A DNA stretch of 64,000 nucleotides from assembly GCA_032158295.1 (NCBI GenBank), contig CM063257.1:14538332-14602331 (forward strand), read 5' to 3'. The stretch comes from Pycnopodia helianthoides. Lineage: Eukaryota; Echinodermata; Asteroidea; Forcipulatida; Asteriidae. Positions 55,541 through 64,000 of the stretch are shown here, one piece after another (the first letter of the stretch is position 1; every line of letters starts with the position of its first letter). The notes below the pieces were generated by a model, which was not told the DNA's origin, did no database searches, and worked only from the letters and a program-made list of their open reading frames with translations. A program made the translations under genes and the position numbers.

Positions 55541-55930
55541 ATAATAATATTATTAATGATAATAACAATAGTGGCTTCATATATAGCGCTCAAATCCGTC
55601 ACTCAGTGACGCTCATGGCGTTCCAACATTATCATATAATTTATCCTGCAAGGTGTGCGGAGCTACGTTTTGAAGTATGAGACCTGTTCATTTACATAGC
55701 ACCGTGTAATGGTTTACAAGTGCTGTGGCGCAATATGCTGCCAATCAAACTAGGAACAACGGGGCGAACCCCTTCTCGTTACGATAAGTGCACTGGGTGC
55801 CTTTACGTGCATTACACAACACACGGGACCTACGGCTCTACGTCCCATCCGAAAAACGCAGCAATAATGGCTAAGTGTCTTGCTTAAAGGACACACGTGT
55901 CATGATCGGGACTCGAACCAACACTCTGCT
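55541..55930 (-). mobile_element. tRNA-derived SINE, family S1, head truncated
   Basis: Begins with the ATT-rich tail and GTGGCTTCATATATAGCGCT, runs through GGGACCTACGGCTCTACGTC and the box B complement GGACTCGAACC, and stops before box A. Confidence 0.85.
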
Positions 55931-56327
55931 TATCACGCTTGGCTCCTGTTTGAAGCAGCACAAATCCTTATCAACCATCAATGTAGCACCCAGGAAAATA
56001 TATTTCATATCTGGGTCCGGGTAGATCCCTTGCATGTGACGTCACAAGCCCCGAAACAGTCTCCTGAGGTCTCTGAGGTCATTGGAGAGCTATCATTGGC
56101 TGAGAGTCGTGCACAGCGCAACCACGGGTGCGAGGTTACATTGTTTGACATCAAAGATGGCGGCCAATTCAAGGGTTCTATTCTGCTTACCGTCGAAATT
56201 TGTGCTTATTAGGCCAATATGGCCTGCAGATTTATGAATATGGTGCTTTATAGGACGTCATAAGCACAAAGTGCCACGGTAAGCAGCGTTTTGAAATTGA
56301 GCCCGTTGGTGCAAGATGATTACTTTA
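55931..56327. other. Intron 3, no feature recognised
   Basis: Unassigned; GGTAAGCAG-type words with inverted GCTTACCG near 56190 and 56278 hint at a decayed palindromic element. Confidence 0.4.
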
Positions 56328-56486
56328 TGGCCACCTTCGAAACCACGGCTTTAAACTGAGGCTCCGGCTCAGGCACCGTATGTAAGTATTAGAAGCCCCG
56401 TACCGAAGGTGACAATTTAAAAATTAATGATGGGGCCCAAGCCGCAGCCTAAGCCGCCACCAAGCCGTGGTTTCGAAAAGGGCATA
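56328..56486. mobile_element. Inverted-repeat element upstream of exon 4, GGCCCTTTTCGAAA family
   Basis: GGCCACCTTCGAAACCACGG on the left and CCGTGGTTTCGAAAAGGGCA on the right. A 53-bp tandem duplication (GACTAAATCAAA and TACTAAATCAAA) follows at about 56481-56575, close to exon 4. Confidence 0.7.
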
Positions 56487-56606
56487 ACATATATATTTTT
56501 CTCGAGACTAAATCAAATAGTGCTTTTGAAAAGGGCATAAGGTCATTTATAGTTTTTCTCAATACTAAATCAAAATTGTTTCTTTTCTTTATTTCTTTTT
56601 TTACAG

Positions 56607-56672
56607 GATGATAAGGCAAGAATAATAGTCGGATTCTTTGATGAAAAAATGGCAAGAAAGGTCATTTGTCGG
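56607..56672 (+). CDS. GABBR2-like: GABA-B receptor 2-like, internal exon 4 (lobe 2)
   Basis: A short exon of 22 codons in phase 0 with a good pyrimidine tract and TTTTTTTACAG acceptor and a consensus CGG|GTGAGT donor. The peptide DDKARIIVGFFDEKMARKVI is followed by CR. It matches the (N/Q)D-RIIxGxFxxxxAxKVxC strand and helix of GABA-B ectodomains, including the lobe 2 cysteine. The next exon, expected to carry the WxIxGWY segment, was not found between 56673 and 64000. The exon is small but its identity is well supported by continuity with exon 3. Confidence 0.9.
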
Positions 56673-56789
56673 GTGAGTAAGATGTTCATTTTATGCCTAC
56701 AAATAATAAACAATTTTAATGAGTACAATTTCGATGATATTTTTATCATTAGTTGAAACATGGAATGTCCCATTCAACGAAGTGAACCT

Positions 56790-56939
56790 ATTCGGTTTGC
56801 GGTAACACCATGTTTATAAATATCTACTTTGCTGTGTAGATTTGTTCCTTAGAGAACTTGTCTAACTATTTATTCTACTACCGCGGAGTAGATTTTCGGA
56901 AATCGGGAGACTTCTCAGTGAACCTAGTTTCAATGTTTG
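56790..56939. repeat. Dispersed repeat, inverted copy of 5945-6085
   Basis: TTCGGTTTGCGGTAACACCA, AGATTTGTTCCTTAGAGAAC and CTACTACCGCGGAGTAGATT; about 120 bp after exon 4. Confidence 0.75.
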
Positions 56940-58953
56940 AAAATCGTCGTTGCACGAATGCAAAGAAGTCATTGTTTGTTGTATATAATATCCAATTAGA
57001 TATTTGACTATTGATTGGAGGATAAAACGATACGAATAAACAAAACGTACGATATTGCTTTTTGGCATCCAGTACGAGTGCAATTTGTTTTGCTGTATAG
57101 AGGTTTTTCAGCTGGCGTCACTGGCCCCGACTACCGCAACGGCAGCCATCTTCCGGTCGTGGTTACGGTCATGAACTGTGATCTTGCCTCTGGTCATTGA
57201 CCGGCAATATGGCGTCTCAAACACACAGTCACGTGATAACATCACGTGACTGTAAAACCTGTGTAGAACGCTTGGTACGGTCTAGCGTGAATTAGTCAAA
57301 AATGATGGGACGGAAATGCACGGTGAACCCAAATGTGCGGTTAATGACGTAGGACATGTATTGTTATGATTGCCACGTGACCTACAATCCTCCAATCAAA
57401 CAACAAAGATCTTCTCGGGGTTTTTATAATGACTGTTTCTAATCAACGCATGAGACTGAAACTTGGCTCGACGTAGCCTCGTTTACAAGGCTTGTTATGC
57501 AAGTTATAGGCTAACTACACTCGTGCAGCGCGAGAAATTGCTCCGGGATAGTGTCAGTTGCCTTGGGACAAGGCTAAGGTCAACTCCAATCTTCCTCCAT
57601 GATTTCATACATGTTAACAGGTGGCTCAATCAGCCATTATTGAAGGCTCGCCCCATTTTTAAGTGAACGCATTTCCTGATAACTGGTATAAACCGGAAAC
57701 CCGGGGTGGGGTGGGGGGTCAACCTTGCTTTCAAGTTAACCACTTTTCATGTATATTGCAATGGTCCACGTACATACCCATTCAGAAAAAAATTGTCGTC
57801 TGCTGAGCACATTCTGGTGGGTGTGGTCATGGGGGCATGAGAAAGGGATCCCCTAAATGAGATAGATCAGCTTGTGATTTCTGATGAAACCAACTGGAAA
57901 ATGTTCGGCACAGTGCCAGGTTATCATGAGTGGCCACTGTCTGGGGGGGGGGGGGGCTGCCAGATTTAATACATAACCAAAAAGTATACAGGAAGTATAT
58001 GCGTAACAAAAAGTTCAGCCCCTCAAAAAAACATACCACCCTGGGACCTGATTCCCCTCTTAGATGTGTGGAATAGTCCAGTCTAGGATGTCAATGACTT
58101 TGACTCCTCCAAGGCACTGCACTTTGGAGAAAACATTGAAATAAATCACATGTCACTTGACTCAGTGTTAAACTGTAAACTAAATATTCATGTCATTTTG
58201 GCCAGATATCGCATGGTTCGTGTGCTTGTCTTCTTCAAGTTTGTCTGCATTCCAAATATCTCACTCCACACACCACAATCCACAATCCACACTTGCACTT
58301 GAAGCCTGAATTCAACAGTCTACTTTTCAGCTTTTCTCCGAGACACAATACTGATTTATTTTGAAGGTTCAAATAGCAGTTTCTGAAAAAAACATTTGTT
58401 TGTGTCCCTTTCACGAAAGCTGAGTATGGCAAGAAGTTCCCTTGATGAAGTACCCTCATTTTGGAGTTGAGCGAGAATGGGCGATGTCTTTATGCCTCAA
58501 GATCGCCCGAAGGTGCGGTTTTGGGTGACAGAAATGGCACTGACGCATGCATAGCGCGAGAAAGCCCCCGGCCGGAAACAGTTTTGTTCAACAGAAATGT
58601 TACAAACAGATAAAACTTGTGTTTTTGTGTATGTGTTAGGTAGTAGTTGGCTGTTGGTTGTTTGTTTGTTGAGTTGTTTTGTTTGTTTGTTATGGTGTTT
58701 TTTTTTTCTTCTTTTCTTCAATTTGGTCCCAACAGGGGAATTGTTTAGAAAAGGGATTACTAGAACAACAAAAGCAAGTCCCCAAAACTGTGTACAAAGC
58801 TATAATTTATGGTGAGGGGTTACAAACGGAGTGTGGACACATGGGAACAAAGAAGGGTTTGGCTGATGAGGCTAAAGGGCAAGTGGGAGACTGTTCCAGA
58901 GAGTAGGGCCAGCATGGGGAAAAAACTGCAGTCACCCCAGGAGCGTTGCGATC
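56940..58953. other. Downstream intron, no further exon recognised
   Basis: The next receptor exon (expected GWY motif) was not found. G-run at 57942-57953. Frames here are short and without motifs. Confidence 0.45.
57228..57250. promoter_or_regulatory. Palindromic pair of CACGTG E-boxes
   Basis: GTCACGTGAT, three bases, ATCACGTGAC: perfect 10-bp arms each with a CACGTG core, 13 bp apart. A possible bHLH/bHLH-ZIP site; function is inference. Confidence 0.35.
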
Positions 58954-59196
58954 TGGGCCCAATTTCTTAGAGCTGCTAAGCACAACAATTTGCTTAGCAT
59001 GATATTTCTTCCTTGATAAAAACAGGATTACCAGCCAAATTTCCACGTGATTTTCAGGATAACAAACAATAGCTGAATACCTGTAACAAGCAATATGCAA
59101 CACATGGAAATTTGGTTGGTAACCCTGTTTTTATCAAGGAAGAAATTTCATGCTAAGCAAATTGTTGGGCTTAGCAGCTCTATGAAATTGGGCCCT
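58954..59196. mobile_element. 243-bp palindromic element with arms of about 85 bp
   Basis: Same arms and same unpaired centre (CAATAGCTGAATACCTGTAA) as the copy at 25339, with only a few differences, so the two are recent relatives. Confidence 0.88.
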
Positions 59197-60629
59197 GGGA
59201 ACTTGAAGAAGGGAGGAGTCCGCTGACCTCAGTCTGCGTGGAGGATTGCGTGCCTGTATTGAATTCTGCATATAGACTAATACAACAGCAATAGCAGGAC
59301 CCCCCAAAACCGATTTGTAAGGTTGTGTGTCTGTGTGAGCGTGTCTATACCCGTTGAAACCGAAAACTTTCACAAAAGGGATCTGGGTGTTTTGACAAAG
59401 CGATCATAATAATTAGCGTCTGGCCACAGACTGGCTACTGCGATCACGATGATAGTGCCTCTTTAAATACCAGTTTCGTCCATGCCAACCCCATGGGTGA
59501 ATAGCTTCCGGCTTTAAGCCCAAAGCCACAACAATTACATCCAGAAATGAATCCCCGTCCCTTTGGGGGAGCCCTTTTTCTCTCTCTCGAAGCAACCGGA
59601 GCGGCTAGGTCTTTGTCTGAGATCTGAATGGTGTATTTCTATCCGGGCGCAGAATTACAAAATGGCTGACGGAAACCCCAAGTGACAGCCGCGCTGTCGC
59701 TATTTTCGGAGACCCCTAAAGGTCGTCATTTTTTTTTTTACTGTCGCTCGGCTGTCATTGCTATGGTCGGTTTTGTAGTCTCAGTCCGAGCCGTTAATTT
59801 GGATAAAGCCTCCATTTTTGTTCAGAGCCAATGGTCTTGAGAACAGTTCGTTGACCGGTTGTCTGAATGCAAATGTCCATCACACCCGAGTTATATATAC
59901 ATTTTTTTCCAGTTAAAGCCGGGCCCCACCTGGACGTTACGTACTATACAAATTAGCATAATTTGATTATATGAATATATTAACGTTAATGGCTGTCTGC
60001 GCGGGCGCCTAATGTGATTTTAATGAGGTTTTTATGTCGTTAGGGTCGCTATATTCCCGATCGACCCGAGGCCATTTCAAAGGAAACGTGTCACTGTATG
60101 CAGAGATATTTTCCTTTCCGGAAATCTTCAATGAGCATTAAAAGAAGAAGGAGAAAAAAGGACAGAAAGAAGGAAAAAATGACCGTATTTCACCTTCACT
60201 CGACCCTAAAATGAGAGCTTGAGCGGATCAATCAGATCGCCTTCTTTTGTATTGTTGGATGTGGTACCTTCTTCAAAGTTCATCAATGCTGATAAGCACA
60301 TACATGCTTTGTATTAACTGGCGAGCTGTACGTTGTAAACAATGCAAGAAAACATGGGAAGGAAACTGGCTTCCATTTTGGAGGGATTGTTTATTTCTGT
60401 TTATTCATTATTTATTTATTTCATTTTGTTGCGATTCACAGCTCTGCTGGATCGGATTATTGTCATTCCTTCAAACAATAATTTTACACAACGGAAACTA
60501 TGATGAATAAGTCGTTTACAATCTTTGTCTAATTTAGGTTTGTTTGGACTACTTGGTTCATTTTAATACACATCCAAACAGCACATGCAATCATCACCAA
60601 TAACAGGATGAATAGGAAACGAGAAGAAG
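59197..60629. other. Downstream intron, no gene recognised
   Basis: A possible decayed GGCTAC-family element at 59690-59820 (TCAGTCCGAGCCGTTAATTT). An 87-codon frame at 60247 has no motif. Confidence 0.4.
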
Positions 60630-60790
60630 TGCTCAGTTTTAGATGTGGGAAGAAAATCGTAATCGGAGAAAACCCACACAAGTATAGGTTAGGGACTGAA
60701 AACCCAATACACATGCAAGGCTCTAGGTCTGAGGTGGGATTCGAACCGAGGTAAAACAGACAGAGGTGAAAGGCGGGACATGAAACAAAC
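60630..60790 (-). mobile_element. SINE S3 fragment
   Basis: TTTTAGATGTGGGAAGAAAA, AGGTTAGGGACTGAAAACCC and box B complement GGGATTCGAACC near 60738. Confidence 0.7.
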
Positions 60791-60833
60791 CACAAGTAGT
60801 AAACGCCTTGTGAGTCAGCTCATGACTTAACCC

Positions 60834-61226
60834 TTAAAGGAACATTACAGACATTGTTTTTGCTAACAAAACAGTTGCTGGCAGTGTAAGCACTTTATGT
60901 AATCCACCATATACATAAACTGACAAACCTGTGGAAGTTTGAGATCGATCGGCCATCTGGGTCACGAGAAAGTAGTGAAAACCCGATTACACATTTGCGT
61001 GAAATCATATAGATTCAAAAAATGAATAAAACGCTCACTGAGCGATAAATTCCAATAAATTAGTTTATTCATTTCTCATCAAAATATGGCAATTCAGACA
61101 GAAATATTTCAAGGGATGTTTTCTACTGTCATCATCATTGGAAGTGTAAGTTTTAAGTAAATCTGTGATCAAAAAGTATATTTTACAAGTTTTTTTTTCT
61201 AACCGATTCTGTATAATGCTCCTTAA
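60834..61226 (+). mobile_element. Family A TTAA-flanked element (3' flank)
   Basis: Full copy with diverged ends (ACATTACAGACATTGTTTTT; right end AATGCTCCTTAA). TTAA at 60834-60837 and 61223-61226. Confidence 0.88.
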
Positions 61227-61509
61227 ATAAAGCATCAAACCAAGTTATCTATAAAGAACACATGATATAACCTGATGGTGAAAATGTTGAGCCAATCTGA
61301 TCACCGAATCCACGGTTTTTCTTGGTGGAATAAACCCTTTTTATGCTGGCGTTTTCCCCTCAGTCTGCATTGTAAAATTATAGTGTATCGTAGGCCTATA
61401 GTTGTGGAAAGTTAGTTAAATATGACAGAACCTCCAGTAGAAAAACACACTTTCCAACTGAGTGTTTAATATTTCATAGAATTCAACGAAACAACGGCAA
61501 CCTTTATAA

Positions 61510-61545
<36 letters not shown>

Positions 61546-62190
61546 CGGCAAAGAAATAAACAGCTGTTATTTTCGGGTATTCAACTGCTTTTTCCTCGAC
61601 CTTGACATTATTTGAGGATAAAATATTTTCTGGAAGAATTATTACATGTATGTTAAGCCTTTTTTTTCGTTGTTTTATTTTGATTAAGTTTTCTTTCGTG
61701 TTTTCACATAAAAAATGACACCTATTTTAGTCGATTTTCCAAAGAGTGGTTAAATTCTGAGTTATGGCCAAAAACAAATCACAACATGTTTAGCGTCCCC
61801 GCCCAATTCCTTTTTAGAGGCCGCCTCCTTTTTCATATTATATATATAATTTCTTTTTGTGGATAAATTTTTACGATCTCTGACGAAAAAATCAGTTCTA
61901 ATATACTTAAAATCGTAATTTTTTTACGATTTTACTTTAGCACACCGAAAAAAAAACACACAGAAAAAAGCTGGCGACCATCTTGAAAAATAGCCCTGCC
62001 GGATTTCTTGAAAAAAGTGTCGGGCGGCCATTTAAAAAAATACATAATAATAATAAGGGGCCGCCTCCTCCATTTTTTCAACAAGACATGATGCTAAACA
62101 TGTTTATTTCTTTCATTTTGCCTTATTGAAAACTGGATGGTAGAAATGATAATACCCTCTTTTTTTTTTAGCTCATCGGTGGCAAAACCT
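61227..62190. other. AT-rich, no gene recognised
   Basis: T-run at 61515-61541; repeated GGCCGCCTCCT words at about 61818 and 62059 flank about 240 bp, possibly an unrecognised element. Confidence 0.45.
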
Positions 62191-62527
62191 TTAAAGGTAT
62201 TGTACACTTTTGGTAACAGCTCAAAATCAGTGTCCACATTTTGTGTGATTAAACATATGCATGAACAAACTAACCTATGAAAGTTTGAGCTCAATTGGTC
62301 ATCGAGGTCACGAGAAAATAGTGAAAAGAGATCTTATGTGTTTTCTGTTTTTTCAAATTATCGCGCGCGATAATTACTATTGTTTTACTCGTTTCTCAAA
62401 AACGATAGCATTTTAGGCAGAAATATTTTATTTTTTCTACCATTATTTACTTTAAATCATGTAAGTTATGTGTGAATCTGTGAACATTGTGTTTTTCGAT
62501 CTTACCAATAGTGTTCAGGGCCTTTAA
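62191..62527 (+). mobile_element. Family C TTAA-flanked element (3' flank)
   Basis: Full copy, TTAA at 62191-62194 and 62524-62527. Confidence 0.92.
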
Positions 62528-62713
62528 TGACATCCTAATGTCAGTGATATTTATCGCCACACGATTTCCCCCTTTTTCAATTCAATTCTCGAGAGTTGAA
62601 CGAAGTTTAATTTCCTTCTAAACGCCTCTCTAGAGGGTTTACCTTGAAAGCTCGACTCAACTCACGAGAGACTCTGCGAGACCGACGGAGAGTTTATAAA
62701 TACACCTCTCCAG

Positions 62714-62716
<3 letters not shown>

Positions 62717-62797
<81 letters not shown>
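62717..62797. repeat. (CT)n microsatellite, about 80 bp, pure
   Basis: Nearly uninterrupted CT dinucleotides between TCCAGTCTCTTT and CGCGAGATACGA. Confidence 0.97.
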
Positions 62798-62799
<2 letters not shown>

Positions 62800-63385
62800 G
62801 AGATACGACTTTACCAGTTACTTATTCGGTCGATTCTGTATGGACGATTTGATTATGAATAAGTTAATTCTGTAGTGACCTCGGATTCCTGTACTCCACA
62901 GTGCGTTGCTGTCGTTGGCTGTTGCCATGGGCGGTTCAAAATCATCTCAGATAAAGCAGAAATAAAACGAGAATTATGTTAAAACGGTTGGGTTCATTTT
63001 CTGCAGGCAAGTACAATGACCCTGTTTTATTCTACGAAAGGGTGAATTTGGGTACCGAACATCGAATGAATCTTTTGTTTTAAGTTTATAGATTAAATTA
63101 TTTACTAGTGACAAGTAAAACGAACGACACTGGCTTTTGACAACGAATGGTGACATGCTGTGGGCCTACTGAAGCACGCCGAACGGGCGTGTCAGCAACA
63201 CTGGCAGTGGTCGATTCTCTGCTGCTATAATAATTATAAACAAACACCTCGGTATGACTGACCTGAAGGGGGTCAACTTTGACCTTGGGTTCGCCTGGGT
63301 CATCAGTTGACCTTTAGGCTGCAAGTGTTTTTGTCGTGTTCCCTGCACTGAGCGTTTTGATAAATCTTTCGTTCAAGATGAGTTA
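62798..63385. other. No gene recognised
   Basis: Unique-looking sequence. Confidence 0.5.
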
Positions 63386-63588
63386 ACTAAGGGGCACTGT
63401 CGTCGTGATCATATAGTCTGCTTGTGGCTGGACATTGTAAGATGAATTCTCTCACTCAGTTATTACACGCGCGCACATTGACCGTCACATCACAATAACA
63501 GTTTTAAAGGATCGCGCGTGCATGCAGTAACTGGGTGTGAGAGTTCAGGCCACAGACTCCCTGTGATTTCGACGACAGTGCCCCTCTA
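63386..63588. mobile_element. Family D element
   Basis: Ends AGGGGCACTGTCGTCGTGAT and ATTTCGACGACAGTGCCCCT; flanks read CTAA on both sides rather than TTAA. About 200 bp. Confidence 0.8.
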
Positions 63589-64000
63589 ATAATATCGCGG
63601 GCTTGCGGCGTTCTTGCAAAAAATACAACATACTTTTATCTTGACCAAATTGCCAACAAATTAATAACCAAAATAGTTAAGCAGATTGCCGATAAATAAA
63701 AGTAGGGCCTATTACTTATCAAAACAAAAAAGTACACTAATAGGTCCTACTCCATTAATAAAAGTTTGGATGTTTTAAATATAAAGGCAAATTTTTATCA
63801 TTATCTTGCGATACTTAAAAATGCCTCCACTATCAACATGTTTGTAAACGAAAGAAGGGTCTATTGACCCATTGCTTAATGCGGAACGCACCTCTGCACA
63901 ATGAGCGTCCATTATTTTAATCATTTGGGCACATTTTGACACCAAAATGGCGGTCCGGATAGACGCGTGGAAGTGCGCTGCGCGTTGTGCAAGTTTGGGG
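63589..64000. other. No gene recognised
   Basis: AT-rich unique sequence to the window end. Confidence 0.5.

Larger units (their letters stand above)
28928..56672 (+). other. GABBR2-like: Partial GABA-B receptor subunit 2-like gene (four internal exons)
   Basis: Four exons on one strand in the correct order encode a continuous stretch of the ligand-binding-like Venus-flytrap domain of a class C G-protein-coupled receptor. Family knowledge: GABA-B receptors are obligate heterodimers at the plasma membrane in which subunit 1 binds GABA and subunit 2 couples to Gi/o. Sequence evidence for type 2: the GGAC loop replaces the GCSS loop that holds a GABA-contacting serine in subunit 1, and exon 2 has the type 2 style SYAATTP and YPYFFRTVPS motifs. 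Introns are 6,700, 4,550 and 16,017 bp, all phase 0 if the extra A in exon 1 is discounted. No start codon, signal peptide, transmembrane or C-terminal exon was found here. Invertebrates can carry several GABA-B-like paralogues, so strict orthology to vertebrate GABBR2 is not claimed. Confidence 0.85.

Overview
The window looks like intron-rich, repeat-rich animal nuclear DNA. The only recognisable protein-coding gene has short exons with GT/AG splice sites and introns of 4.5, 6.7 and 16 kb. Almost everything else is transposon debris, tRNA-derived SINEs, palindromic elements and minisatellites. The receptor exons resemble GABA-B receptor subunit 2 of bilaterian animals. The repeats (short TTAA-flanked elements, tRNA-derived SINEs ending in ATT runs, AGGACTAGTCCT hairpins) suggest a marine invertebrate deuterostome, most likely an echinoderm and possibly a sea star. 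That placement is inference from pattern memory, not a database result.

The gene. Four plus-strand exons at 28928-29066, 35767-35937, 40488-40589 and 56607-56672 encode about 159 consecutive residues of the extracellular Venus-flytrap domain of a GABA-B type 2-like receptor. The 5' exons (signal peptide, start of lobe 1) and the 3' exons (rest of lobe 2, seven-helix domain, tail) were not found and should lie outside the window or be hidden by low similarity. Exon 1 carries one extra A in a run of five As (29054-29058). Removing one A restores the expected protein join and phase-0 splicing, so this is either a sequence error or a frameshift allele.

Layout. 1-28 kb: presumed 5' intron or intergenic DNA with TTAA-flanked elements, palindromes, SINEs, L2-like LINE tails, a 430-bp pentamer satellite and a 20-bp minisatellite. 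28-29.6 kb: a 91-bp minisatellite, exon 1, and a nest of three inverted-repeat elements at its splice donor. 29.6-40.6 kb: introns 1-2 with exons 2 and 3. 40.6-56.6 kb: a 16-kb intron with 22-, 17-, about 73- and 82-bp tandem arrays and many small elements. 56.7-64 kb: downstream intron with more of the same elements.

The most notable signals are an hAT-like element inserted exactly at the exon-1 splice donor, whose target duplication copies the donor; a superfamily of TTAA-flanked short elements sharing one core, including two copies that abut and share a single TTAA; and a perfect histone-mRNA-type 3' hairpin outside any histone gene. Coordinates of repeats are read by eye and may be off by a few bases.
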